The notes under the pieces were generated by a model. The model searched no databases. It worked only from the letters and a program-made list of their open reading frames with translations, and was not told the DNA's origin. Both the position numbers and the translations under genes were made by a program. Below, one piece after another: positions 14,001 through 26,000 of a stretch of 32,950 nt of DNA (position 1 is its first letter; every line of letters begins with the position of its first letter). Origin of the DNA: a virus. The stretch spans positions 1 through 32,950 of the IMG/VR virus record IMGVR_UViG_3300025151_000157. One strand, 5' to 3'.

Positions 14001-17000
14001 TTAAAGTTTTCAACATAAGCTTTTTTACGCTCCGCATTATCAAGCTCTTCGTTTTTACTTATTTCATTTAATTTATTTAAATACTTTTCTTCTATTTCAT
14101 TTAAAGTTTCCTCTGAAGGAGACACATCTAAAGAACCTGTTGAGTCTACAATAGTTTGAGAAGGAATTTCCTTTCCTTGTTTTGTATAAACTTCGTCGAG
14201 TAATTTATCTGTTGTTGCTTTAAATTGAGCAACTTGTTTGCCTATAGTTCGTTTGAAAAAACTACTTCTTTCTAAATATTTTTTGATCTCTCTTTCTTGG
14301 GTGCCTAAGAATAGTTGGAAGAAAGGGTTTCCTTTTCTCCAATTCTCATGAGCTGTTGGGCTATATATTTTCCTTTGAATTGTTCTTAACGTAGCAGCAA
14401 TAACATCTTCTGTTACTTCAGCAGCTCTGCCTATTATGTTAGTTCCCCCACTACCTTCTTGCCTTTCAGTATCCATTACAGGAATCTCAGCGGTAAGGAT
14501 ATTCATTAACTCCCCCCACGATTCAGTGATTTCTTTGTACTCAGGAGTCTCTGTAAGATCTTCAACGTGTATTGCTGTCTCTTGCTTTTCAGGAAAGAAA
14601 TAATTTTTAATCTTTAAGTGTTCTCTTTCTAAGAAGGCAGGGTCTATCCCTGCTGCTTTTATTTGTTCTGTCCACACTTTAGAAGAACCACTCGGTGCCC
14701 ATTTCTTGCCATCTTTTTTAAGGTCATACAAACCTAAGTTTTCTTCCTGTTCAGTTATTGTTTTATGGTATTCATAAAGAGGGTGCCTTTGACCAAGAAT
14801 ATTTTCTACTCTGTGGTATATAGCCTCTCTAATGGTGCCATCAATTACTTCTTTGTTCTCATCATTAGGGACTCTCTTTGATTCTACAACAAAAGGATGG
14901 GGATCCTCCAAAGCAGACATCAATAAAAACCGAGTTTGATTTTTCTCAATTACAACAAAGTCGTATTCAAAAGGCACATACTCTTTTCCTATCTGCTCGT
15001 CAGCTTCTCTTTCTTGATCAAGATGGGCAGCTAATCTAACTTTAGCTTTATCTAATTGTTCTTTCTTTTCTTTATAAGAGTCTTTGTTTAAAAGAGAATA
15101 CCCTCCCTCAACAGCTTCTGCCGATACATATAAACTATACTTACCTAATTCCTTTCCTGCTAAAATTTTGTCAGCATCTTTAGGATTAACTCTTATACTT
15201 GAACCCTGTACACTGAACTCTGGATCACTGCCTAATGACCCAGCTAATCTTGGTTTATTTATTATAACAACAAGAGGGTTTACTTGAAGGGATTTTATTA
15301 ATGGTTCTTTATTTACAATAACTGCATCAGGTAAAACTTCTTTAACAAATTGATTTAAACTTTCTTTGGTAAAACCTTTTTGAAAAGTTCCTTTGCTTGT
15401 TACAATTTCAGCAGGGCCCACTACAGTAGGTTCAGATTTAACTGAGAATACTTGAGACACTGACCTTGCTGTTATGATAGCGGTTCCTCCTTCTTTAAGT
15501 GCTGTGTAAATATCTTGCAGCAAATTAATTCTTTCATCTGCTGTTATGACATTCATAACAACATTGCTCACAATAAAATCTTGTGACTTAGGAGCTGGTT
15601 TATTTTTAAGGGACGGGGCAAAAGTTTTTTCATTTTCTTTATAGTAAGGCTCATAAGATTTAACCTGAAATAAAGAACTGTCTTTTGCAACGCTAGCAGC
15701 TTTTGCTTTTAGAGCTTCGGTACCGTACCCAAACCCTGAACCCCAATCTAATAAGTTATACTTAGTTATCTTTTCAGAAGAATCCTCTTGAGATATATCT
15801 TTTATAATTTCCCAAAATTTATCATAAGTGCCTACAGTGCTAGCTGCTTGCGTTTGGTTGCTATCCTCTTGAACTAAATTAAAATTCTTTTCTAAAAACT
15901 CTCTAGTTACTGGTGGTTTATCTAACCCGTAGTCTTTTGTCCTAATGCTTGAAAAAGAAGAATATTCAGAAGGCCCATATTTTTCTCTATCAATTTTTAA
16001 TTGATTAGTTTCTTTTACTTTAGCAGCAGCTGTAAAACTATTTTTCCAATCAAACTGAACATCTCCTTTAATATTATCTGCTTTAGTAGCTACCTCTAAA
16101 GAAGTTTCAATAGCTGCCCCTAATAAAGAAGTTTCTATAGACTGCCCCCTTGAGGCTTGGCTTATAGAAAATGATGCAAGCATATCACTTATTAAACTTA
16201 CAAAAGTATCCCAAAGGCTTTTTATTTCTCCTCCTTTGGTTTCAGTATTTGGAATAGACATTAACCATTTCTGAAACTCAGGGTTTGAAAATGTCTCTGT
16301 TACAAATTCATGTATGTTTCCAAGACCGTAAAAAGATATTTTTGATGCCTTGTCTGCTGAAGCTCCCTGCATTCCTTTAGTAACATAAAATGTTTTCTTA
16401 GAAGGTTTTTGCCCTTTCCTTGAGTAAAGAAATTCATCTCCATACTCAACAGCTTTTAAATAAACTTTAAGAAACTTTCTTATGTGCGGAGGTATTTGAG
16501 GATCTTCTGATCTTCGCTCGTAATATGTTTTTAACATCTTCCCTTTAATAGGAGGATTTAAATCGTATTGATAAAATTCACTCTGGGTAACTTGATGAAA
16601 TATTTCGTGGATGATTGTTCTTGGCTCTACTCCACGGATAACATTTGCTTGTGCATAAGGGATTCTTCTTGAATTTAAAAACTTTTTTCCTACGCCATCA
16701 AAAAACAATCCTTCTTTAGGGAAGTTTTCAACGTTTGTCCAATTGATAACATTAATTAAACCTTGGTGTTTGTTTAAGTTTAAAACATCAGGATCGGTTT
16801 CGCCCTCTGCGTTGCTAAAATATTTTATAAATAAATTAAGTTTTTCTTTTTGATCACTGTTTAATACATCCAACTCTCCCCAGTTAGAAACGTCTGGTAT
16901 AAGAGACCAAGGAGCATCTCTGTCTGCTTCATACTTCAATCCTTTGTATATTGCTTGCCAGTTTAAAATTACGTCTAAGGGAGAATTAAATTTAAACCGC

Positions 17001-20000
17001 AACCATTCTCCGTAACCAACTAATTCTTTTTGAACAAAAGATTCTGAATTAGGGAAACCCTCAGGCCTTTCTTCCATGCGTGTTCTTGAAAGGTGTATTC
17101 CGTTTTTAACACTAGAGTTACTTCTTTTTTTAGTAGGTTTATTATAAACTCTTACATTAAGCATTTTATCAGATAACACTTTTAATAGCGTTTCTGCTGT
17201 TTGCTTATAAGCACTGTCTTCTTGAGTATTAAAATTTTTATTTTTTATTATTTCTTGCAGTATTGATTTTACGTCAGTTTCTAACTTAGGAGCAATTGGT
17301 ATCATAGAGCCAATTTCATACTTATCCTTTGCAGCCATATAAGGGTTCATCCGCTCCAGCATAGACCTCACATGCAATTTATATTCTTCATCAACCCCGT
17401 CTTGTTTGTATTGAATAGTATCCCTCAACGGAGCTAACCTGACACTTAAAGGAATCAAGCTACTTGTGTTTTGAGTTTTCCCCGTGTATACAAATGGGCC
17501 TTTTGTATCCTTTACAAGGTACTCCGAAACCTCCATATCAAGCCTGTCCTCAAAAATTATCTCAGTTCCTTCTTCATAAAAACTCTGTGCTATCTTTAAA
17601 CCTGCCCTTGATATGTAGTAAGGTTGTGTGGTCCCTGCTTTAATAGCCACTAATAAAGAGCCGTCTTCTTTAACTCTTTCGGTTACACGAATATATTCTT
17701 GCAATCCTAAAGCAGCAGCTGCGTGTGAGAAATGAGCTTCTTGAAAAGAATATTTATTTGCAGGAGTTAATAAAAATTCTTTTTGCTTATCTTTTTCGTT
17801 TTCCTCAGATGGGTTCTTTATAATAGTGTACTCGCTTTCGGAAAGAAAACGGCCTTGTGAGCTTGCAAAGAAATTAAACGTATTAGGAATTTCACTTTCG
17901 GCTAAAGTAGCTGCCTCTTTTAAAAGAGAGTATATGTTTTCTTCGTAAGGATTTATTTCTCCTTCTATATTTTTAGAAGCCAAATCATCAAATGATTGGT
18001 CTAAGTTCTCCCATCGTACAGAACTAAATTGTTTTGGCTTCTCAATATTTTCTGTAACAGTAGTCGTAGATGCGTTACCCCAATCAGGTCTCCCCACCCC
18101 TATACCTCTGTTAGTATTAGCTGAGTCTATCAACTCTCCCATAGATAGAACTTCACTTTCAGGAGGCATGTTTGATTTAGACCTTTGTACAAAAGTAATA
18201 ATACTTTCTTGAGCTTCTTCAAAAGTTAAGTCCCCGTCTTGGTAAGAGTTCCATATATCTGTAACTGCTCTAACATGATCGGCATTGCTTTTCCATTTTG
18301 GTTGGAAGAATTGTCTAACAGCTTCCCATGTAATAGATTGAATTTCCCTCGGTAAATATCTACCACCAGTTAATTCGTTTTCAAATTCTACAGATCTATA
18401 TGCTTCTGCAAAAGCAGGGTATAATCCACTAAGACCCAAAACAGAATCTGCTGCGGTTCCTTTACCCCCAAAATTTTGAGTTACTTCAGTGCTATTACCA
18501 CTAACGGGCTTAAGTAAAATAGCAGCAATTGCGTGGGTGTCCATTGTCACATGCCCGTCTTTGTTAGAGGGGTCTACAATGTTGTTGTAGAAAGATCTAA
18601 CTTTATGCATAAGACCTAACTCATTAGATATGACAGACATATCTTGATCCCCAGCAGCATTTAAAATGTTAATAGATTTTTCTACAGTCCCATAACTACC
18701 CCAAGCAACAGACCGTGGCTTACCCTTGTCAGACATAGAAGATCTTTCTAAGATAGCTCCGTCTGGTCTTATAACATTGAATGTTTTGACATCCCTAAGA
18801 TTTTTATTTGCAGCTGCTTCAGAAAACATACGGACAAAACGAGCTTGAAGAGCTTCTTTGCTATATGTTTTTTTCTTGCCTTTAAAATCAAAAGTTATTC
18901 CTTGTATGTCTTTTAGCTTTTTACCTTTAAGACCAAGGGTTAAAATTTTAGTATCCAATGCTAATTTGTCTTTTGATTTTTGACTGCTCCAATTATTAAA
19001 TTGCAGAATACCATTTTCATCTACTACATGATTTCCTTGCTCATCATACACAGGAGTAGCATTTCCTTCATAAAAAGCATTACCTTCTTTGTCGTACTTA
19101 AGCTCTGGCTCTCCAGCTCTTTTAAGGAAATTAGCAGCCATCGATTTGTCAAACAAAGCAGATTGTTTTGTTTTATATATGTGCATTGTTCTCTCAGCGA
19201 GAGCTACATTCATATACCAATCTTTCTGAGGACTATTAACGGCTAATACTGCTGCTGCTTGTTCTATTGAAACTCCAAAAGTTTGAGCAAATCTGTTAGC
19301 AATTGTATTTGCCCCATCATACCACAAAGAAGCAAAAACCCTAAGGTCTTGAGGGAACGCTTTTATTAAAAGGCTTAGGTTTTTTGATGCTACTTCATTC
19401 AGAGTAGAATAAATTTCATCCGCCTTTTCAATAGGCATTGCCTTTTTCGATTGAGCTAAAGACTTAAGAGTTTCCCCAAACTTATTAGCTTTATTTCTTA
19501 CTGTTACAGATGTCTTTTCTAATTCTTTTTCTTTGTTGTTTATTACCCTTCTCTGAACTATTAAATTTTTAGCTCCTACCCTAACAGGTTTTTTGTTTTC
19601 TACGTCTTGGGCTAACCCGTCTATAATAGAATCCACCTGTTCATTTGATAACTTAATACTAGATCTTGCTACCTTTGGTCTACTGTATTCCTTAAGGGAA
19701 TCATCAAGTATCTTTTTATTAGCCTTGTTCTCTGCTTTTAAATTGTTAAGCCTAAGACGAGCACTTTTTATTTTTTCATTTATATCCTCCATTAAAGTAG
19801 CCATAGGGCTATCTTTAGATAAGACTTCTTTAACCTGTTCTTTTTGCTCTAATAGTAAATCTACTTTTTCTTTATTGTTAACAGCAGAAGCTTTTTTAAT
19901 TGAAGCGTTAATTTTTTTAAGTTCTTTACTTATAGTAGCTTTTAAATTATTGCTAGCTCTTTTAAAAGAAGTTTGAAGTTTTTTAATGTCTGCATTTACT

Positions 20001-23000
20001 TTATCTACTTTTTTAGAAGACTCTTTAAATTGTTGCTTTGCTTCGTTAACTTCTTCTTTTCTTTGGGGCTTTAGCTGATCGGATTGTTCGTTTACTTTAA
20101 AAGTAATAAGATCGTTTTTTAATTTCTTTTTATTAAATGATATTTCTTGTTGGAGTTGTTGCTGCTTTAACTCTGCTTTATTTAAGGGATCTTTTGCTTT
20201 TCTTACCTTAGCAAGTAAAGGGTCAGAAGAATACTCACGAGCTATAATAGGAAAATTTAAAAGAATAAGAGCATTCTTTTTATATGCTTCAGGATTTGTT
20301 TTTAAATCAGCTAAAGTAACTTGATTGTCAGGGTTTACTCCTTCTCCTTCTTTACCCTTAGCCGAAGGGCTTCTAGTCCCCACCGTCCTGCCAGCAATAA
20401 CAGATTTTTTTATTTCTTCAGGATCAATCTCTGATAACCATTCCTCTCTTTCCTCTTCTTCAGGGGGCACTGTACTAATATCATGCCCTATTTGACTCAG
20501 CTGTTTGCTATAAACCCCTAAGTCTATATCAGGTTCATCTAATAAAGAAGAATCTGGTTTTCTTCTAAACCCTTCTTTAGCAGCTTTATATTCTTTAGCT
20601 ACTTTATGTACAGCTGCTGCAAAGTATGGCCCTAAAGCAGAATCTTTTGATAATTCGTTTTTTGCTTTTAGCCTTCCTATTAAAAAATTACTTATATACC
20701 TTCTGTATATTGAAAGAACTTTTGGGTTAGGTGTCTTATTACCATCTGCGTCTTCTCCTATTTTCAGCCAGTTATAATCTACTTCAGTAGCTCCCTCTCC
20801 CGAAATCAAAGAAACGTGTTTTCTTAATAACTCTTCAAATAAAAATTCTTCTAGTCCTTCTTTTATTAATTTATTCTTAACACTTACTTCTGCTCCCTGA
20901 GGTAAATCTAAGTATGCGTCTTGGCCCATTCTTAAAAAAGATATAACGCTTTCTAATGGGAACCCATTAATAGGTTTATTGTATTCCCTTGCCATTGTTA
21001 TTAAAGCATTTGAACCTACTCTGTTTACATTAGTCAGTTCTTCTATAGCATTTCTTATTTCAGTATAAGTTAAACTCTCATAAGAAACTTGGTGTATAAT
21101 TTCTTCATCTACTATTAATTTAATAATAGCTTTTCCAGCAGCAGGGGAATTTACTGATAGAATAGCTTTAACTGCTTGAGGGCTTAAACCTATTGTTTTT
21201 GTAACCCTATCAAACCACCCAATCGAACCGTCGTCCGAATTAAACTCATAGTAACCTCTTGATGCACGTAAAAGTTTTTTCTTAATAGAACTTCTTACTT
21301 TAGAGTAAAGGCGATCTATAGTTGATTTCGATTTAACTTTTGAATCAGGTGCTTGGTCTGTGTCTCCTTCTTCTACATCTATAGTACTCTCTCCCGCATC
21401 TTCTACATGTTCATCTGGGGAGGGAACTGAAGACTTGATAATATCAACCTCTGTTTCGTTAACTCTTTCGGGGGAGCTGTTGTCAGGGGTTGCATCAGGG
21501 GCAAACAATTCTTTGATAGGTTCTGAGAACAGGCTGACTGGTACTCCTTTAGGCTCTTCTAAAATAGCTTGTTCATCCTCTGGAGTTAACTCTCTACGGA
21601 AGATAGCTCTCTTAGGAACTGCATAAAGGAAAGGTGTTCCATTAATATCCTTTACTACAAAAGCTACGTTATCACCGTCAAAATTTCCTTCTACTATATT
21701 CCTAGAAAATAAAGGGTTGCCTAAAATAGCAGCTCTAAAAGCTGGCGTATCCTCATCTGCTTTAATATCGTTGATTTGAACAGGTTCAGAATCTACTGTA
21801 GATACGACAACTAATTTACTATTAGCATCTGATTCGTAATTTTCATTAGGGTCTATTAAAACTTTGTTAACCTTAATAGGGTTCAGCAAAAACTTATTGT
21901 TGTATTGAATGTATTTAATACTGTCTATTTGAAACTGAGCATCCGCTACAGTCATAGATTGTATAATAACAACTTCCCCTGTTTCTTCATTTATACCAGC
22001 TACAGTGTTTTCTTCTGAAGGCTGCTCTATATCAAAGTTGAGCGTTTTTATTTCTGCTAGATTTAAAGAACCTACTGTTGTGGTATTTAAAGTTGTAGGA
22101 ATGTTTTCTTGGTTTTGAGTAACTCCATCAATACCTTCAATTCCTTTTTCTCCTACAGGGCCTTCAACTTCTTCAGAAGTAGCCTCATCTATTTTTGTGT
22201 TAAACTCCTCATCGGAAAGATTTTGTACATCTTCAAACCAACTGAAAGTAAGTTTTGCAGATATAGCTTCTATCTGTTTTCTAAGTTCTGGTCTGTACCC
22301 ATCTTGTTGAGTTCTGATAGCAGCTCTTAAGTATTCTATTATATCAAAAAGTTTTTCCTGTACAGCTTTAGATAAAGCACCTCCTCTTCCTTTTCCTTCC
22401 CAAGCTGTTCTTTCTATTTGAACTGTAGATCCTTCTCCTTGTTCAAACTGAATTAAGTAATTAATTTGAGCAGCTCCTATTAAAGATTTTTCTTGTACTT
22501 CCTCCTCTAACCCTTCAGTAATAGGTTTGTCTAATAACAAAGAAGCTATTCTATCTTTTTCATACTGTGTCATCTCGTTGTACACAGCCATTCTTTTTTG
22601 TTTTATATAATTTTTTATACTAGTAGTACCTTTTTGATTTCCCTCCAAAGATAAAAACTCATCTCTACTGGAAGTAACCTCCATAGAAGTAGCCATTGAT
22701 TCTATTAAAAGGCTCTTCATATATTGAACCCTTTTTGCTTTAGGCATAGAAGCAATTACTTCAGAAACATTTTTTGTATTAAATATAATAAAGATTTTCC
22801 CTTGCTCGTTTATTTCAATATAAAATTCATTGGAAGAATTTATTTGAAATTGTTGAGAGTCTACATTTTGGCCCACCCCTGCCTCTGCAAGTTGTTGCTC
22901 AGTAGGGTCAGCTACAACAGATATATTGTTTTGTTTGAAAGCAACAGCATTTCGTTTGGCAAAAGAACCTACAGCTTGCCCAACTCCTGCTGACTCTGCT

Positions 23001-26000
23001 AACACTTCATCTTCGGGTAGAAACCCATTTTCTATAAGAGGGCGTGATTCTTCTTTTTCTAAAAGTTCCCTAGACCCTTCTCTTTCAAGCCGACGGATTC
23101 TAACTCCTGACGCTTCAACTCTTTTAACGCTTGGGTCAGCAGTAAAAGCAACTAAAGTTTCTCCAGAATTTTCAACAGATGTATACTCAACTTTATAAAT
23201 TACAGACCCATCCTCAGACTCCATCTCTGTAACTCCTACTATATTCTCAGCTAACACCCTGACAATTTCTTCTTCCTTTCTCAAGCCACTTATAGTTACG
23301 TCTGTAGTTGTAGACATATTAAAAGCACCCGCAGGAGCTACGGGGTCTTTAGTCACCCCAGCCATTAATTGTTTTCTGTTTTGTTCTAAAACTTCTGCGG
23401 TTAAAGGAGCCCCATACTCTCTAGCATTTTTTGCTTTTTCATTTAACTCTTCCGTTTTTTCCATTACCTCATCCACCACTTTCTTATATTCTTCCTCAGT
23501 AATTGAAGACATGTCAGGGCCTAAGCCTAATAATTTTCTTTTACCTGCTGCTGCAAGAGAAGCTCCTAAAGGTATTCCTCCCCCCATTATTCCTCCTAAT
23601 ATTCCTGCATGAACAAAAAGACCTATCCTGTCATTTAAACTAAGGCTTTTTTCTAAAGCCCAAGTGTCTACGTAACTTCCAATAAACTCATCTAACCCCT
23701 CTTCTATTGCTTCAGGCAACGCATACTTTAAAGCACCCCTTGGAATCTTCTTGAAAAGAGTACCCGCTATTCCTCTGGCTACTGCATTTTTTAAACCGTT
23801 TCTAGCTATAGTGCCACTAACCTCTGAAACCATTCTGTGTAATAAAGGGGTTCCATCTTTAGCTGTTGCCTTTGTTTGTAAACTCAATGCTCTATAAGCA
23901 GCATCAATATTTTTTGATCCTGTAACTTTACTTAGTTTAACAGCTCTCTTTAAAGCTAAGTCTTCCAAACCCCCTAGTCTAAGTAATTGAAATCCTCCTA
24001 CGAGAGATCCTGTTATGGCCCCCCTTAGCAAACCTCCTGTTAATGCTTTTTTTCTTTTTTCTTCAGGAGTCATCCAGTCAGGGAGAGCATCGTATATAGT
24101 ATAGTAAGACGAGCTTGCTGACCGAAGAGAAGAAGGAGCCGTTGCACTTAAAAGCATACGTCCTGTGTTGGTTAACTTCGTAGATTTTGACGAAGAAATA
24201 GCTATAAGATCATCGGCGAGTTTATTTATTACGTTTGTACTAGTTTTAGCTACAGGAGTAACTGTCCCACTTAAAATCAAATCTGCTGCTTTTGCTTTTG
24301 CTGCTCCTTTTTCTGTAATAATAAAAGAGTCTTTCAAAGCAACTGCTGCTGCTTTGCCCGATGTTACTTTATATCCTTGTTTAGTTAAATTTTTTAGAAG
24401 TATTTTACTCGTTCCTTTTTTAAGTAGCGTAGATAATCCTCCTGTTAACATTAAATCAAAACCAACTTCTCCTGATATAGCAGCAGCATCTATAGCGTAC
24501 CCGCCTTTACCAAAAAGATTGGCTAACTTTTTCCTGTCTTGTATTTTTTTGCTAAAATATTCTGATGGGCCTTTACCTCCTATGCCGATCATATCGGTGA
24601 CATTAAATAAAAACTTTAAGTTACCATCGATAATAGACTTCCCTCCTACTTCGAGAACTCCCATAAATTTACTGTAGTGATCTCCATCAGCTAAAAAGTC
24701 ATCCATAACTTCGTAACCTTCTCTTGGCTTACCACTCTTTATTTCTTCTTCAAAAAAGTCTTCCCAGTCTGAGCCTACTCCTCGCCCTAATTTTCCACCT
24801 ACTTCTGTAACTAACCTAACGTGTTCCTTAAAATTATTTTTTAAGAAATCCGTTCTTTGCCTCTTAATATCTTTTATTTCCTCAGGGGTTAAATTAGGAT
24901 GAGTTTCTAATGCTTCATTAAAAACTGCTCTATTAGGAAATAAATTAGGATGAACAGCTATACTGAGATCACCTAACCTTTTTATATTTTGATGCCTCTG
25001 TCCTTCTCTATCAAAATAATGAAACTGACCTGAAGCGTTTAGCCCATGTCCGATTATCTGAATCATGCTATCTAAAATTTCTTCATCAGAATGGTTTTTC
25101 AAAGAAGGTATATTATCTCTTACTCCTTTTGCTATAGCCGAAACATCTGTTAAAAATTTTCTATCTTCGTCATCTAATCCTTGCAACAGTTTAGTTGCAG
25201 TTACACCAACAGGATCTAAAGGAAGTCTATTTCTAAAAGCGTGATCAGCTCCAGCTTCTGTAAATGATTGAATAAAAGATGTAAACTTATCTCCTATATC
25301 TAAAGCAAAACCTAATCTTTGATGATCATCATGAAAAGGAAGAAAAGTGGTTGCTGATATTTCTTCGTCAGCTGCTTCTTTGCGTCTTAAGTCTTCGTCT
25401 TGTGAACGAAGTAATAACTCAACCGCCATAGCAGACCTTAATAAAGACCCTTCTATAAGTTTAGCTTCTTCAAACTCTTTTCTTTCGTTAGCATCCGTTC
25501 CTTTGTAATCTACATTCCATTGCGAATAATATTCATCAAATTGATCAGGCCCTACTTTTTCAGTTTTAAACTCTTTAGCAACATCTTTAGCTTGATTCCT
25601 AAGCTTTTCCATTGCTTCACCTATTCCAATTATTCCTTGCTGTGTTCGTTCTAACTCACCATAAGTTTTTTTCGTATCCCCCAAATAAGAAAGTTGATTG
25701 GCTATTTCAAATATATCAGCTTTACTTATAGCCCCCATCTCTAGACTATAATCAATAGCTTTTTGTAAGTTGGGAAAAGTTTGAGTTAGGAATCTAGTAG
25801 GTGCTACGGCTATTTCTCGTTCTCCTTCTTCATTTGTATATGCAGCAAAAGGAATAGGAATAGTATTAAAGTTTCCTTTTTCTTTATTAAACTCTGCTCT
25901 ACCTACTGCTTCCTTTTTAAAGTTATCAAAAATAGATACAGTTTCTAAATAATCATTTAGAGGTCTGTCAATTTTACTAAGAGGCTCCATAAGAAGCGTT

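Noticed and set aside
24165-24677. Plus-strand 170-aa frame inside the giant gene
   Set aside because: Antisense shadow of an Ala/Lys-rich part of the giant protein; no start signal, composition typical of shadows.
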